DNA from: Pantoea sp. Ap-967
Lineage (GTDB): Bacteria > Pseudomonadota > Gammaproteobacteria > Pseudomonadales > Pseudomonadaceae
NCBI RefSeq assembly: GCF_011752565.1
Contig: NZ_VWXK01000016.1
Coordinates: 83,437-147,436 of the forward strand
Direction: 5' to 3'
DNA: 64,000 nt
The translations under genes and the position numbers were made by a program. Positions 25,369 to 37,300 of this stretch are shown here, piece after piece. The notes beneath the pieces are model-generated. The model saw only the letters and a list, made by a program, of their open reading frames with translations, was not told the origin of the DNA and did no database searches. Numbering within the stretch: the stretch's first letter is position 1; each line of letters starts with the position of its first letter.

Positions 25369-28300
25369 ATGACGGACGCCTTCGAACTCCCGCTCTCGCT
25401 GGTCCAGGCCCTGGCGCAACGCGCCGCGCACACCCCGGACCGCATTGCCCTGCGCTTTCTGGCCGACGCCCCCGGCGAGCAAGCCGTGCTCAGCTACCGG
25501 GAACTGGACGCGCGTGCGCGCACCATCGCCGCCGCCTTGCAGGCCCGCGCAGGCTTCGGCGAGCGTGCCGTACTGCTGTTCCCCAGTGGCCCTGACTATG
25601 TGGCAGCGTTCTTTGGTTGCCTGTATGCCGGGGTTATCGCCGTGCCGGCCTACCCGCCGGAGTCTTCGCGCACGCACCACCAGGAGCGCCTGCTGTCGAT
25701 CATCGACGATGCCGAGCCGCGCCTGCTGCTGACCGTGGCCGCGCTGCAGGAAAGCCTGCAGGGCCTCGAAGCCCTGGCTGGCGCCAATGCCCCTGAGTTG
25801 CTGGCCGTCGACGGCCTGGACCCCGCGCTGGCCGACCGCTGGCAGGCGCCTGTGCTCAAGGGCGATGACATCGCCTTCCTGCAGTACACCTCCGGCTCCA
25901 CTGCGCTGCCCAAGGGCGTGCAGGTCAGCCATGGCAACCTGGTGGCCAATGAGCAGCTGATTCGCTCGGGCTTTGGCATCGACCTGAACCCGGACGACGT
26001 GATCGTCAGCTGGCTGCCGCTGTACCATGACATGGGCCTGATCGGCGGGCTGCTGCAGCCGATCTTCAGCGGCGTGCCTTGCGTGCTGATGTCGCCGGGC
26101 TATTTCCTCGCCCGGCCCCTGCGCTGGCTGCAGGCGATCAGCGAATACGGCGGCACCATCAGCGGTGGCCCGGACTTCGCCTACCGCCTGTGCAGCGAGC
26201 GGGTCAGCGAAGCGGCCCTGGCTGGCCTTGACCTGAGCAAATGGCGCGTGGCCTATTCCGGCTCCGAGCCCATCCGCCAGGACAGCCTCGATACCTTCGC
26301 AGGTAAGTTCGCTGCCTGCGGCTTCCAGGCCAGCAGCTTCTTCGCCAGCTATGGCCTGGCCGAGGCCACCCTGTTCGTCAGCGGCAGCCGCCGTGGCCAA
26401 GGCATTGGCGCGCTGGAGCTGGACGCCGAAGCCTTCGCCGCCAACCGCGCCGAAAACGGCACGGGCAGCGTGTTGATGAGCTGCGGCTACCCGCAACCGG
26501 GGCATGCCGTGCGCATCGTCGAGCCACAGCGCCTGGAGGTGCTGGCCGACAACCTGGTTGGCGAGATCTGGGCCGGTGGCCCGAGCATCGCCCTGGGCTA
26601 CTGGCGCAACCCCGAGGCCAGCGCGCGCACCTTCGTCGAAATGGACGGCCAGACCTGGCTGCGCACCGGCGACCTCGGTTTCATGCGTGACGGCGAGGTG
26701 TTCGTCACCGGGCGCCTGAAAGACATGCTGATCGTGCGCGGCCAGAACCTTTACCCGCAAGACCTGGAAAAAACCCTGGAGCGCGAAGTCGAAGGGCTGC
26801 GCAAGGGCCGCGTGGCGGTGTTCGCCGTCGACGACCAGGGCGAGGAGGGCATCGGTGTGGCGGTGGAGATCAGCCGCAATGTGCAAAAGGCCGTGCAGCC
26901 ACAGGCGCTGATCAAGACCCTGCGCCAGGTGATCGCCGATGCCTGCCGCCAGGCGCCGGCCGCGGTTCTGCTGCTCAACCCAGGCGCGCTGCCCAAGACC
27001 TCCAGCGGCAAGCTGCAGCGCTCGGCCTGCCGCCTGCGCATGAACGATGGCAGCCTGGATTGCTACGCACGCTTCCCGATGCCGGCCGAGCAGGCCCAGG
27101 CCAGCGCTGTGGGTGATGGCCTGCAGGCGCGGATTGCGGGTATCTGGCGCGAGGTGCTGAAGGTCGAGGCCGTCGCGGCCGATGACCACTTCCTGCTGCT
27201 CGGTGGCAACTCGATTGCCGCTACCCAGGCCACCGCGCGCCTGGCCGACGAACTGGGCATTCACCTGGGCCTGCGCACCCTGTTCGAAGCGCCGCAACTG
27301 GCCGACTACAGCGCCGCCGTGGCCGCCATCCTGGCCGCAGGCGGCGCCCAGGCCCAGGCCATCGCGGCCCAGGACCGTGCCACGGCACTGCCGCAGTCGC
27401 TGGCCCAGAACCGCCTGTGGCTGCTGTGGCAACTGCAGCCGCAGTCGGCCGCCTACAACATCCCGGCCGGCCTCAAGCTGCGCGGTGAACTGGACCCAGC
27501 TGCACTGCAGGCTGCCTTCCAGGCCCTGGTCGCCCGCCACGAGTCGCTGCGCACCGTGTTCAGCGAGCAGGATGGCCAGGCCCTGCAACAGGTGTTGCCG
27601 GAGCAGCCGTTCAACCTGCAGCGCCTGGACCTCGAAGGCCTGGCCGCCGAAGACGTGGCGGCGCGCCGGGAAGACGAGGCGCAGCAGCCCTTCGACCTGA
27701 CCCAGGGCCCGCTGCTGCGGGTTACCCTGGTGCGCCTGGACGATGAAGACCACCAACTGTGGGTGACCCTGCACCACATCGTCGCCGACGGCTGGTCATT
27801 GAACATCCTGCTCGATGAGTTCGCCAAACTCTATGCCGCCCAGTGCCAGGGCCTTGAGGCCAAGCTGGCGCCGCTGACCCTGGGCTACGCCGACTACGGC
27901 AACTGGCAGCGCCAGTGGCTGGCCGAAGGCGAAAGCGCGCGCCAGCTGGACTACTGGAAAACCGCCCTGGGCGATGAGCTGCCGGTGCTCGACCTGCACC
28001 CCGACCAGCCGCGCACCAGCCAGCCAAGCAACCGCGCCGCCCGCTACAGCCTCAAGGTGCCGGCTACACTGAGCGACGCGCTGGAGGGCCTTGCCCGCGA
28101 CCAGCAGGCCAGCCTGTTCATGGTGCTGCTGGCCGCCTGGCAAGGGCTGCTGCACCGCTACACAGGGCAAGCCGACATCCGCGTCGGCGTGCCCAATGCC
28201 AACCGCCCGCGCCAGGAAACCCAGGGCATGGTCGGCTTCTTCATCAACACCCAGGTACTGCGCGCCCAGCTCGACGGCCGCTTGCCGTTCGCGCAGCTGC

Positions 28301-31300
28301 TGGCCCAGGTACGCCAGGCCACCCTCGGCGCCCAGGCCAACCAGGACCTGCCGTTCGAGCAACTGCTCGAAGCGCTGCCCGAGGCCCGCGAGCAGGGCCT
28401 GTTCCAAGTCATGTTCAACCACCAGCAGCGCGACCTCTCGGCCCTGCGCCGCCTGCCGGGCCTGCTGGCCGAAGAACTGCCGTGGCACAGCCGCGAGGCC
28501 AAGTTCGACCTGCAGTTGCACAGCGAGCAGGACCACCAGGGCCGCCTGAGCCTGGCCTTCGACTACGCCGCCGAGCGTTTCGATGCCGCCACGGTCAAGC
28601 GCCTGGCCCAGCACCTGCTGGCGTTGCTGGAACAGGTGAGCGCGCAGCCGCAACTGGCCTTGGGCGAGGTGCAACTGCTCGGCGCACAAGGCCGCGAGCA
28701 GCTGTTGGCCTGGGGCCAGGCCCCAGCCCCTGCGCCGCAGCGCCTGCTGGTGGAGCAGCTCAATGAACAGGCGCGCCTGACGCCGCAGCGCACCGCATTG
28801 GTGTGGGAGGGCGGCAGCCTCGACTATGCCGAGTTGCACCAGCAGGCCAACCGCCTGGCCCACTACCTGCGTGACAAAGGCGTCGGCCCTGATACCTGCG
28901 TGGCCATCGCCATCGAGCGTTCGCCGCAACTGCTGGTCGGCCTGCTGGCCATTCTCAAGGCCGGTGGCGCCTATGTGCCGCTGGACGTGGACTACCCGGC
29001 CGAGCGCCTGGCCTACATGCTCAACGACTGCCAGGCCAGCCTGCTGCTCAGCCACAGCAGCCTGCTTGGCACGCTGCCGCAGGTTGAAGGGGTCAGTGCC
29101 ATCGCCCTTGACCAGCTGCACCTGGACAGCTGGCCGAGCCAGGCACCGGGCCTGCACCTGCATGGCGACAACCTCGCCTATGTGATCTACACCTCCGGCT
29201 CCACCGGCCAGCCCAAGGGCGTGGGCAACACCCACGCGGCCCTGGCCGAGCGCCTGCAATGGATGCAGGCCACCTATGCGCTGGAACCGAGCGACGTGCT
29301 GATGCAGAAGGCACCGATCAGCTTCGATGTGTCGGTGTGGGAATGCTTCTGGCCGCTGGTCAGCGGTTGCCAGCTGGTGCTGGCCGGCCCCGGTGAGCAC
29401 CGCGACCCACAGCGCATCGCCGCGCTGGTGCAGCAGCATGGGGTGACCACGCTGCACTTCGTGCCGCCGCTGTTGCAGGTGTTCGTGCAGGAGCCCCTGG
29501 CCGCTGGCTGCAGCAGCCTGCGCCGGCTGTTCTCAGGTGGTGAGGCGCTATCGGCGGCTTTGCGCGACCGTGTGCTGCAGGTGCTGCCGCAGGTGCAATT
29601 GCACAACCGCTACGGCCCGACCGAAACGGCCATCAATGTCACCCACTGGCACTGCCAGGCCGAGGATGGCCTGCGCTCGCCCATCGGTCGCCCGCTGGGC
29701 AACGTGCTCTGCCGGGTGCTGGATGAAGAGCTGGAACTGGCAGCGCCCGGTGTGCCGGGCGAGCTGTACCTGGGTGGTGCGGGCCTGGCCCGTGGCTACC
29801 TGGGGCGCCCAGGGCTGACCGCCGAACGCTTCGTGCCCCAGGCCGATGGCAATGGCGAGCGCCTGTACCGCAGTGGCGACCGTGCCCGCTGGCAGGTTCA
29901 AGCCCAGGCCCTGGAATACCTGGGCCGCCTCGACCAGCAGGTGAAGGTGCGCGGCTTCCGGGTTGAACCGGAGGAGGTGCAGGCCTGCCTGCTGGCGCAA
30001 CCGGGTGTGGAACAAGCGCTGGTGCTGATCCACAAGGATGCCGTCGGTGCGCAACTGGTCGGCTACTACAGCGGCCCGGCCCAGGCGCCGCAACTGCTGG
30101 CCGCGCTCGCTGAGCAGCTGCCTGCGTACATGGTGCCTGCCCAGTTGCTGGCGCTGGCGCACATGCCGCTGGGCCCCAGTGGCAAGGTCGACCGCAAGGC
30201 CCTGCCGGCGCCGGTGTGGCAGCAGCGTGAGCACGTTGAACCGCAGACCGCGCTGCAACAGCAGGTTGCTGCCATCTGGCGCGAAGTGCTGAACCTGCCG
30301 CAAGTGGGCCTGCACGATGACTTCTTCGCCCTGGGCGGCCACTCGTTGCTGGCCACCCAGATCGTCTCCCGCACCCGCCAGGCCTGTGATGTCGAACTGC
30401 CGCTCAAGGAGCTGTTCGAAGCCAGTGAGCTGGGTGCCTTCTGCGAACGTATTGCGCAGATTCGCGCCGCCGGCGGGCATAACCAGCAAGGCGAGATCAC
30501 CCGCGTCGACCGCCGCCAGGCCGTGCCGCTGTCGTACTCGCAACAGCGCATGTGGGTCCTTTGGCAGATGGAGCCGGACAGCCCTGCCTATAACGTTGGC
30601 GGCATGGCACGCCTGCGCGGCACCCTGCACGTGGACGCCTTCGAGCGTGCCCTGCAGGCCCTGATCGTGCGCCACGAAACCCTGCGCACCACCTTCCCCA
30701 GCATCGATGGCGTGCCTTACCAGTGCGTGGCCGACGACAGCGGCCTGCAGCTGCATTGGCAAGACTTCAGCGCCTTGCCTGCCGACGCCCGCCAGCAGCG
30801 CCTGCAGCAACTGGCCGACGACCAGGCGCACCAGCCGTTCGACCTGGAGCGCGGCCCGCTGCTGCGCGCCTGCCTGGCCAAGACCGAGGAGCGCGAGCAC
30901 TTCTTCGTGCTGACCTTGCACCACATCGTCACCGAAGGCTGGGCCATGGACATCTTCGCCCGCGAGCTGGGCGAGCTCTACGAAGCCTTCGTCGACGAGC
31001 GTGAGTCGCCGCTGGCACCGCTGCCCGTGCAGTACCTGGACTACAGCGTGTGGCAGCGGCAATGGCTCGAAGGCGGCGAGGGTGCCCGCCAGCTGGCCTA
31101 TTGGAAGGCCCGCCTGGGCGATGAACACCCGGTGCTGGCACTGCCCGCCGACCGCCCGCGCCCGGCCGTGCAAAGCCACCGCGGCGAGTTGTTCCGCTTC
31201 GACCTCGACCCGGCCCTGGTCGCCCGCGTGCACGCCTTCAACAGCCAGCGCGGGCTGACCCTGTTCATGACCATGACCGCCACCCTGGCTGCCTTGCTGC

Positions 31301-34300
31301 ACCGCTACAGCGGCCAACGCGACCTGCGCATCGGTGCGCCGGTGGCCAACCGCATTCGCCCGGAAAGCGAAGGGCTGATCGGCGCCTTCCTCAACACCCA
31401 GGTGCTGCGCTGCGAGCTGGACGGGCAGATGAGCGCCGCCGCCTTGCTCGAACAAGTGCGCCAGGCTGCCATCGAAGGCCAGTCGTACCAGGACCTGCCA
31501 TTCGACCAACTGGTCGACGCCTTGCAACCGCCACGCAGCAGCGCTTACAACCCGCTGTTCCAGGTGATGTGCAACGTGCAGCGCTGGGCCTTCCAGCAAA
31601 GCCGCGAACTGGCAGGCATGCAGGTGGACTACCTGGTCAACGACGCCAGCGCCACCAAGTTCGACCTGTACCTGGAAGTGACCGACCTGGACGGCCGCCT
31701 GGGCTGCTGCCTGACCTACAGCCGCGACCTGTTCGACGAGCCGCGCATCGCGCGCATGGCCGAACACTGGCAGCAACTGTTGATCGGCCTGCTCGACAAC
31801 CCCGAGCAGCGCCTGTGCGAACTGCCCATGCTGCTCGATGCCGAGCAACAGGTGCTGATCGGCCAGCTGCAGGGCGAGCACGATTTCGCCCTCGACCAGA
31901 CCCTCCACGGCCTGTTCGCCGAGCAAGCGGCGCGTACGCCCAATGCCGGCGCGCTGACCTTTGCCGGCGAGCACATGAGCTACGCCGAACTCGACCAACA
32001 GGCCAACCGCCTGGCCCGCGCCCTGCGCGAGCGCGGTGTTGGCCCACAGGTGCGGGTAGGCCTGGCCCTGGAACGCTCGTTGCCCATGGTGGTCGGCCTG
32101 CTGGCCATCCTCAAGGCCGGTGGCGCCTACGTGCCGCTCGACCCGGAATACCCGCTCGACCGCCTGCGCTACATGATCGAGGACAGCCGCATCGGCCTGC
32201 TGCTCAGCCAGCGCGCCCTGCTCGACACCCTCGGTGAGCTGCCCGCCGGCGTGGCGCGCTGGAGCCTGGAAGACGACGCCGCACACCTCTCGGCCTACAG
32301 CGATGCGCCGCTGGACAACCTCAACCTGCCGCAGCACGCCGCGTACCTGATCTACACCTCCGGTTCCACCGGCAAGCCCAAGGGCGTGGTGGTCAGCCAC
32401 GGTGAAATCGCCATGCACTGCCAGGCGGTGATCGACGCCTTCGGCATGCGCAGCGACGATTGCGAGCTGCACTTCTATTCGATCAACTTCGACGCTGCCA
32501 GCGAACGCCTGCTGACGCCATTGCTGTGCGGTGCCCGCGTGGTGCTGCGCGCCCAGGGCCAATGGGGCGCCGAGGAAATCTGCCAGCTGGTGCGCGAGCA
32601 GCAGGTGAGCATCCTGGGCTTTACCCCAAGCTATGGCAGCCAGCTGGCCCAGTACCTGGCCGGTGAAGGCGCGGCGCTGCCGGTGCGCCTGGTGATTACC
32701 GGTGGCGAAGCACTGACCGGTGAGCACCTGCAACGCATTCGCCAGGCCTTCACCCCGCAGCAGTTCTTCAACGCCTACGGCCCGACCGAAACCGTGGTGA
32801 TGCCGCTGGCCTGCCTGGCACCTGAGGTATTGCCTGCCGATGCCGGCAGCGTGCCGATTGGCCGGGTGATCGGTGCCCGAACCGCCTATATCCTCGACGA
32901 GGACCTGGCCTTGCTGCCCCAGGGCGGCATAGGCGAGCTGTATGTCGGCGGCGCCGGCCTGGCCCAGGGCTACCACGACCGCCCGGGCCTGAGCGCCGAG
33001 CGTTTCGTTGCCGACCCGTTCAGCCATGACGGTGGGCGCCTGTACCGCACCGGCGACCTGGTGCGCCTGCGCACCGATGGCCTGGTGGAATACATTGGCC
33101 GCGCCGACCAGCAGGTGAAGATTCGCGGTTTCCGTATCGAGCTGGGCGAGATCGAAAGCCGCCTGCAGGAACACGCCGATGTCGACGAGGCGGTGGTTGT
33201 GGCCCTGGACCTTCCCGGTGGCCGGCAACTGGTGGGTTACCTGGTGTGCAAGCAGGTGGCTGGCGACAGCGAGGCCCAGGCCCGCTTGCGCGAAGCGGTG
33301 AAAGTGCATGCCCGCCAGCACCTGCCGGACTACATGGTGCCGGCGCACCTGGTGCTGCTCGACAGCCTGCCGTTGATGGGCAATGGCAAGCTCGACCGCC
33401 GCGCCTTGCCAGCGCCGGACCTGGAACAGGCCCAGCAACACTACCAAGCCCCGGCCAACGAGCTGGAAGAGCAACTGGCGCAGGTGTGGCGCGAAGTGCT
33501 GAACCTGCCCCGGGTCGGGGTGCAGGACAACTTCTTCGAACTGGGCGGCGACTCGATCCTGTCGATTCAGGTGGTCAGCCGTGCCCGTCAACTGGGCCTG
33601 CAGTTCACCCCGCGTGACCTGTTCCAGCACCAGACCATCCAGACCCTCGCGGCGGTGGTCAGCCGCAGCGCCGCACCGAGCACCATCGAGCAGGGCCAGC
33701 GCCAGGGGCACAGCGGCCTGACGCCGATCCAGCATTGGTTCTTCGACAGTGACGTGGTGCAACCGCAGCACTGGAACCAGGCGGTCCTGCTGCAGGCTCG
33801 CCAGGCGCTGGACAGCGCCACGCTGGAAAATGCCCTGCACGCGCTGGTGGCGCACCACGACAGCCTGCGCCTGCGCTTCAGCCAGGGCCAGGCGGCCTTC
33901 GCCGAACAGCCGGCTGCGCAACTGCTGTGGACCGCCGCGGTTGCGGACTTTGACGATTGCCAGGCGCTGTACACCGATGTGCAGCGCAGCCTCGACCTGG
34001 AACAGGGCCCGCTGCTGCGTGCCTTGCTGGTCAGCGACGGGCAGGGCGCCCAGCGCCTGCTGCTGGCGATTCACCACCTGGTGGTCGATGGCGTGTCCTG
34101 GCGCGTGCTGCTCGAAGACTTGCAGGCGCTGTACCGTGGCCAGCCACTGGCAGCCAAGACCCACGCCATGGCCGACTGGGCCGCGCGCCTGGCCAGCTAC
34201 GCTGGCAGCGATTCGCTGCGCGACGAGCTGGGCTGGTGGCAGGGGCAACTGGGCAGCGTGCGCCACGAATTGCCTTGCGATCACCCCCAGGGCGGCAACC

Positions 34301-37300
34301 TGCACCGGCATGCCCAAACCCTGGCGATCGGCCTCGATGTGGAGCAGACCCGGCAGTTGCTGCAACAGGCCCCGGCGGCCTACCACACCCAGGTCAACGA
34401 CCTGCTGCTGACCGCGCTGGCACGCACCCTGTGCCGCTGGAGCGGCGATCAGCAGGTACTGGTGCAGCTTGAAGGCCATGGCCGCGACGGGCTGTTCGAA
34501 GACATGGACCTGACCCGCAGCGTCGGCTGGTTCACCAATGCCTACCCGCTGCGCCTGAACCCGCAGGCCGGGGAAGACGACGCCGCCCGCGCCGCGTCCA
34601 TCAAGTCCATCAAGGAGCAACTGCGCCAGGTGCCGCACAAAGGGCAGGGCTACGGTGTGCTGCGCTACCTGGCCGATGAAGCCGGGCGTGAAAGCCTGGC
34701 AGCGTTGCCGCAAGCGCGCATCACCTTCAACTACCTGGGCCAGTTCGACCAGCAGTTCGACCAGGCGGCGCTGTTCCAGCCACTGGACGCCCCGGCGGGC
34801 CTGGCCCACGACCTCGACGCGGCGCTGCCGAACTGGCTCAGTGTCGATGGCCAGGTGTACGGCGGTGCGCTGCAACTGCGCTGGACCTTCAGCCGCGAGC
34901 GCTACGACGAGCAGACCATCGCGCAATTGGCCGAGGCCTATCGTCAGGAACTGCTGGCCCTGGTCGGCCACTGCCTGGCCGAAGGCAACGGCAGCTTCAC
35001 CCCGTCGGACTTCCCCCTGGCGCACCTGAGCCAGGCGCAGATCGACGCCTTGCCGGTAGCGGCCAGCCAGATCGAGGACGTCTACCCGCTGACCCCGATG
35101 CAGGAAGGCATGCTGCTGCATACGCTGCTGGAACCGGGCACCGGCCTTTACTACATGCAGGACCGCTACCGCATCAACAGCGCCCTCGACCCGCAGCGCT
35201 TCGCCCAGGCCTGGCAGGCCGTGGTGGCGCGGCATGAGGCCCTGCGCGCCTCGTTCAGCTGGAACGCCGGCGAAACCATGCTGCAGATCATCCACAAGCC
35301 GGGCCACACGCCGGTGGATTACCAGGACTGGCGCGGCCTGGACGGCGATGCCCAGGAAGCGCGCCTGCAAGCCTTGCACAAGCAAGAGCGCGAGGCGGGC
35401 TTCGAGCTGCTGCGCGAGGCGCCGTTCCACCTGCGCCTGGTGCGCGTGGATGAAGAGCGCTACTGGTTCATGATGAGCAACCACCACATCCTGATCGATG
35501 CCTGGTGCCGCTCGCTGCTGATGAACGACTTCTTCGAGCTCTACCAGGCCCTTGGTGAAGGCCGTCAGGCCCAGCTGCCGGTGCCGCCGCGCTACCGCGA
35601 CTACATCGGCTGGCTGCAGCGCCAGGACCTGGCCGAAGCACGCCGCTGGTGGCAGGCCAACCTGGCCGGCTTCGAGCGCGCCACGGCGCTGCCCAGCGAC
35701 CGCCCGCTGCGCAACGACCACGCCGGTGACGGCATGGTGGTGGGCGATTGCTACACCCGCCTTGAGGTGAGCGACGGCGTGCGCCTGCGCGAATTGGCCC
35801 AGGCCCATCAGTTGACCATCAACACCTTCGCCCAGGCGGCCTGGGCCCTGGTGCTGGCTCGCTACAGCGGTGAGCGTGACGTGGCCTTCGGCGTCACCGT
35901 CGCCGGGCGCCCGGTGAGCTTGCCGCAAATGCAGCGCACCGTCGGCCTGTTCATCAACAGTATCGCCCTGCGCGTGCAGTTGCCCGAGCCTGGCCAGCGG
36001 CGCAGCGTGCGCCAGTGGCTGCAAGGCCTGCTGGAACGCAACATGGAGCTGCGCGAGTACGAGTACCTGCCGTTGGTGGCGATTCAGGAATGCAGCGAAC
36101 TGCCCAAGGGCCAGCCGCTGTTCAACAGCCTGTTCGTGTTCGAGAACGCGCCGGTGGAAACCGCGGTGCTCGACCATGCCCAGCACCTCAACGCCAGCTC
36201 CGATTCGGGCCGTACCCACACCAACTTCCCGCTGACGGCGGTGTGCTACCCCGGCGACGACCTGGGCCTGCACCTGTCGTTCGATCAGCGCTACTTCGAC
36301 TACCCGACCGTCGAGCGCCTGCTGGCCGAGTTCAAGCGCCTGCTGCTGGCGCTGGTACAAGGCTTTGACGGTGAGGTGAGTGCGCTGCCGCTGCTGGGCG
36401 AGGAAGAACAGCGCTTCCTGCTTGAAGGTTGCAACCGCAGCGAACGGGCTTACCCGCTGGAGCAGAGCTACGTCGCCCTGTTCGAGGCGCAGGTCGCGGC
36501 GCACCCCGAGCGCACCGTGGCCCGCTGCCTGGACGCGTCGTACGACTATGCCGGGCTGAACCTGGCGGCCAACCGCCTGGGCCATGCCCTGGTCGCTGCC
36601 GGGGTGGGCATTGACCAGCCGGTGGCACTGCTGGCCGAGCGCGGCCTGCCGCTGCTGGGCATGATCGTCGGCAGCTTCAAGGCCGGCGCCGGCTACCTGC
36701 CGCTGGACCCGGGCCTGCCGTCGGCGCGCCTGCAGCGTATCGTCGAGCTCAGCCGCACGCCGGTGCTGGTGTGCAGCGCCGCGTGCGCCGCCCAGGCACG
36801 CCAGTTGCTGGGCGAGCTGGCGGGAGTGGCGCAGCCGCAACTGCTGGTGTGGGAGGATATCCAGGCCAGCAGCGTTGCCAGCCACAACCCGGGCATCCAC
36901 AGCGGGCCGGACAACCTGGCCTACGTGATCTACACCTCAGGTTCCACCGGCCTGCCCAAGGGTGTGATGGTCGAGCAGCGCGGCATGCTCAACAACCAGC
37001 TGAGCAAGGTGCCGTACCTGGCCCTGAGCGAGCACGACGTGATCGCCCAGACCGCCTCGCAAAGCTTCGACATCTCGGTCTGGCAGTTCCTCGCCGCGCC
37101 GCTGTTCGGCGCCAAGCTGGAGATCGTGCCGAACGCCATCGCCCACGACCCGCAGGGCCTGCTGGCCCACGTGCAGGCCACCGGTATCAGCGTGCTGGAA
37201 AGCGTGCCGTCGCTGATCCAGGGCATGCTGGCCAGCGACCACCAGGCCCTGAGCGGCCTGCGCTGGATGCTGCCGACCGGTGAGGCCATGCCGCCGGAGC

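Noticed and set aside
25135..27777. Open frame of about 880 codons on the minus strand over the start of pvdL
   Set aside because: It runs through the pvdL promoter region and the FAAL domain in antisense and has no recognisable domain; a shadow of high-GC coding sequence.
29548..36900. Very long open frame (about 2450 codons) on the minus strand opposite pvdL
   Set aside because: It is antisense to conserved NRPS modules and its protein has the Gln/His/Ala-rich composition typical of the complement of GC-rich coding sequence. No family is recognisable, and the plus strand holds all NRPS motifs.
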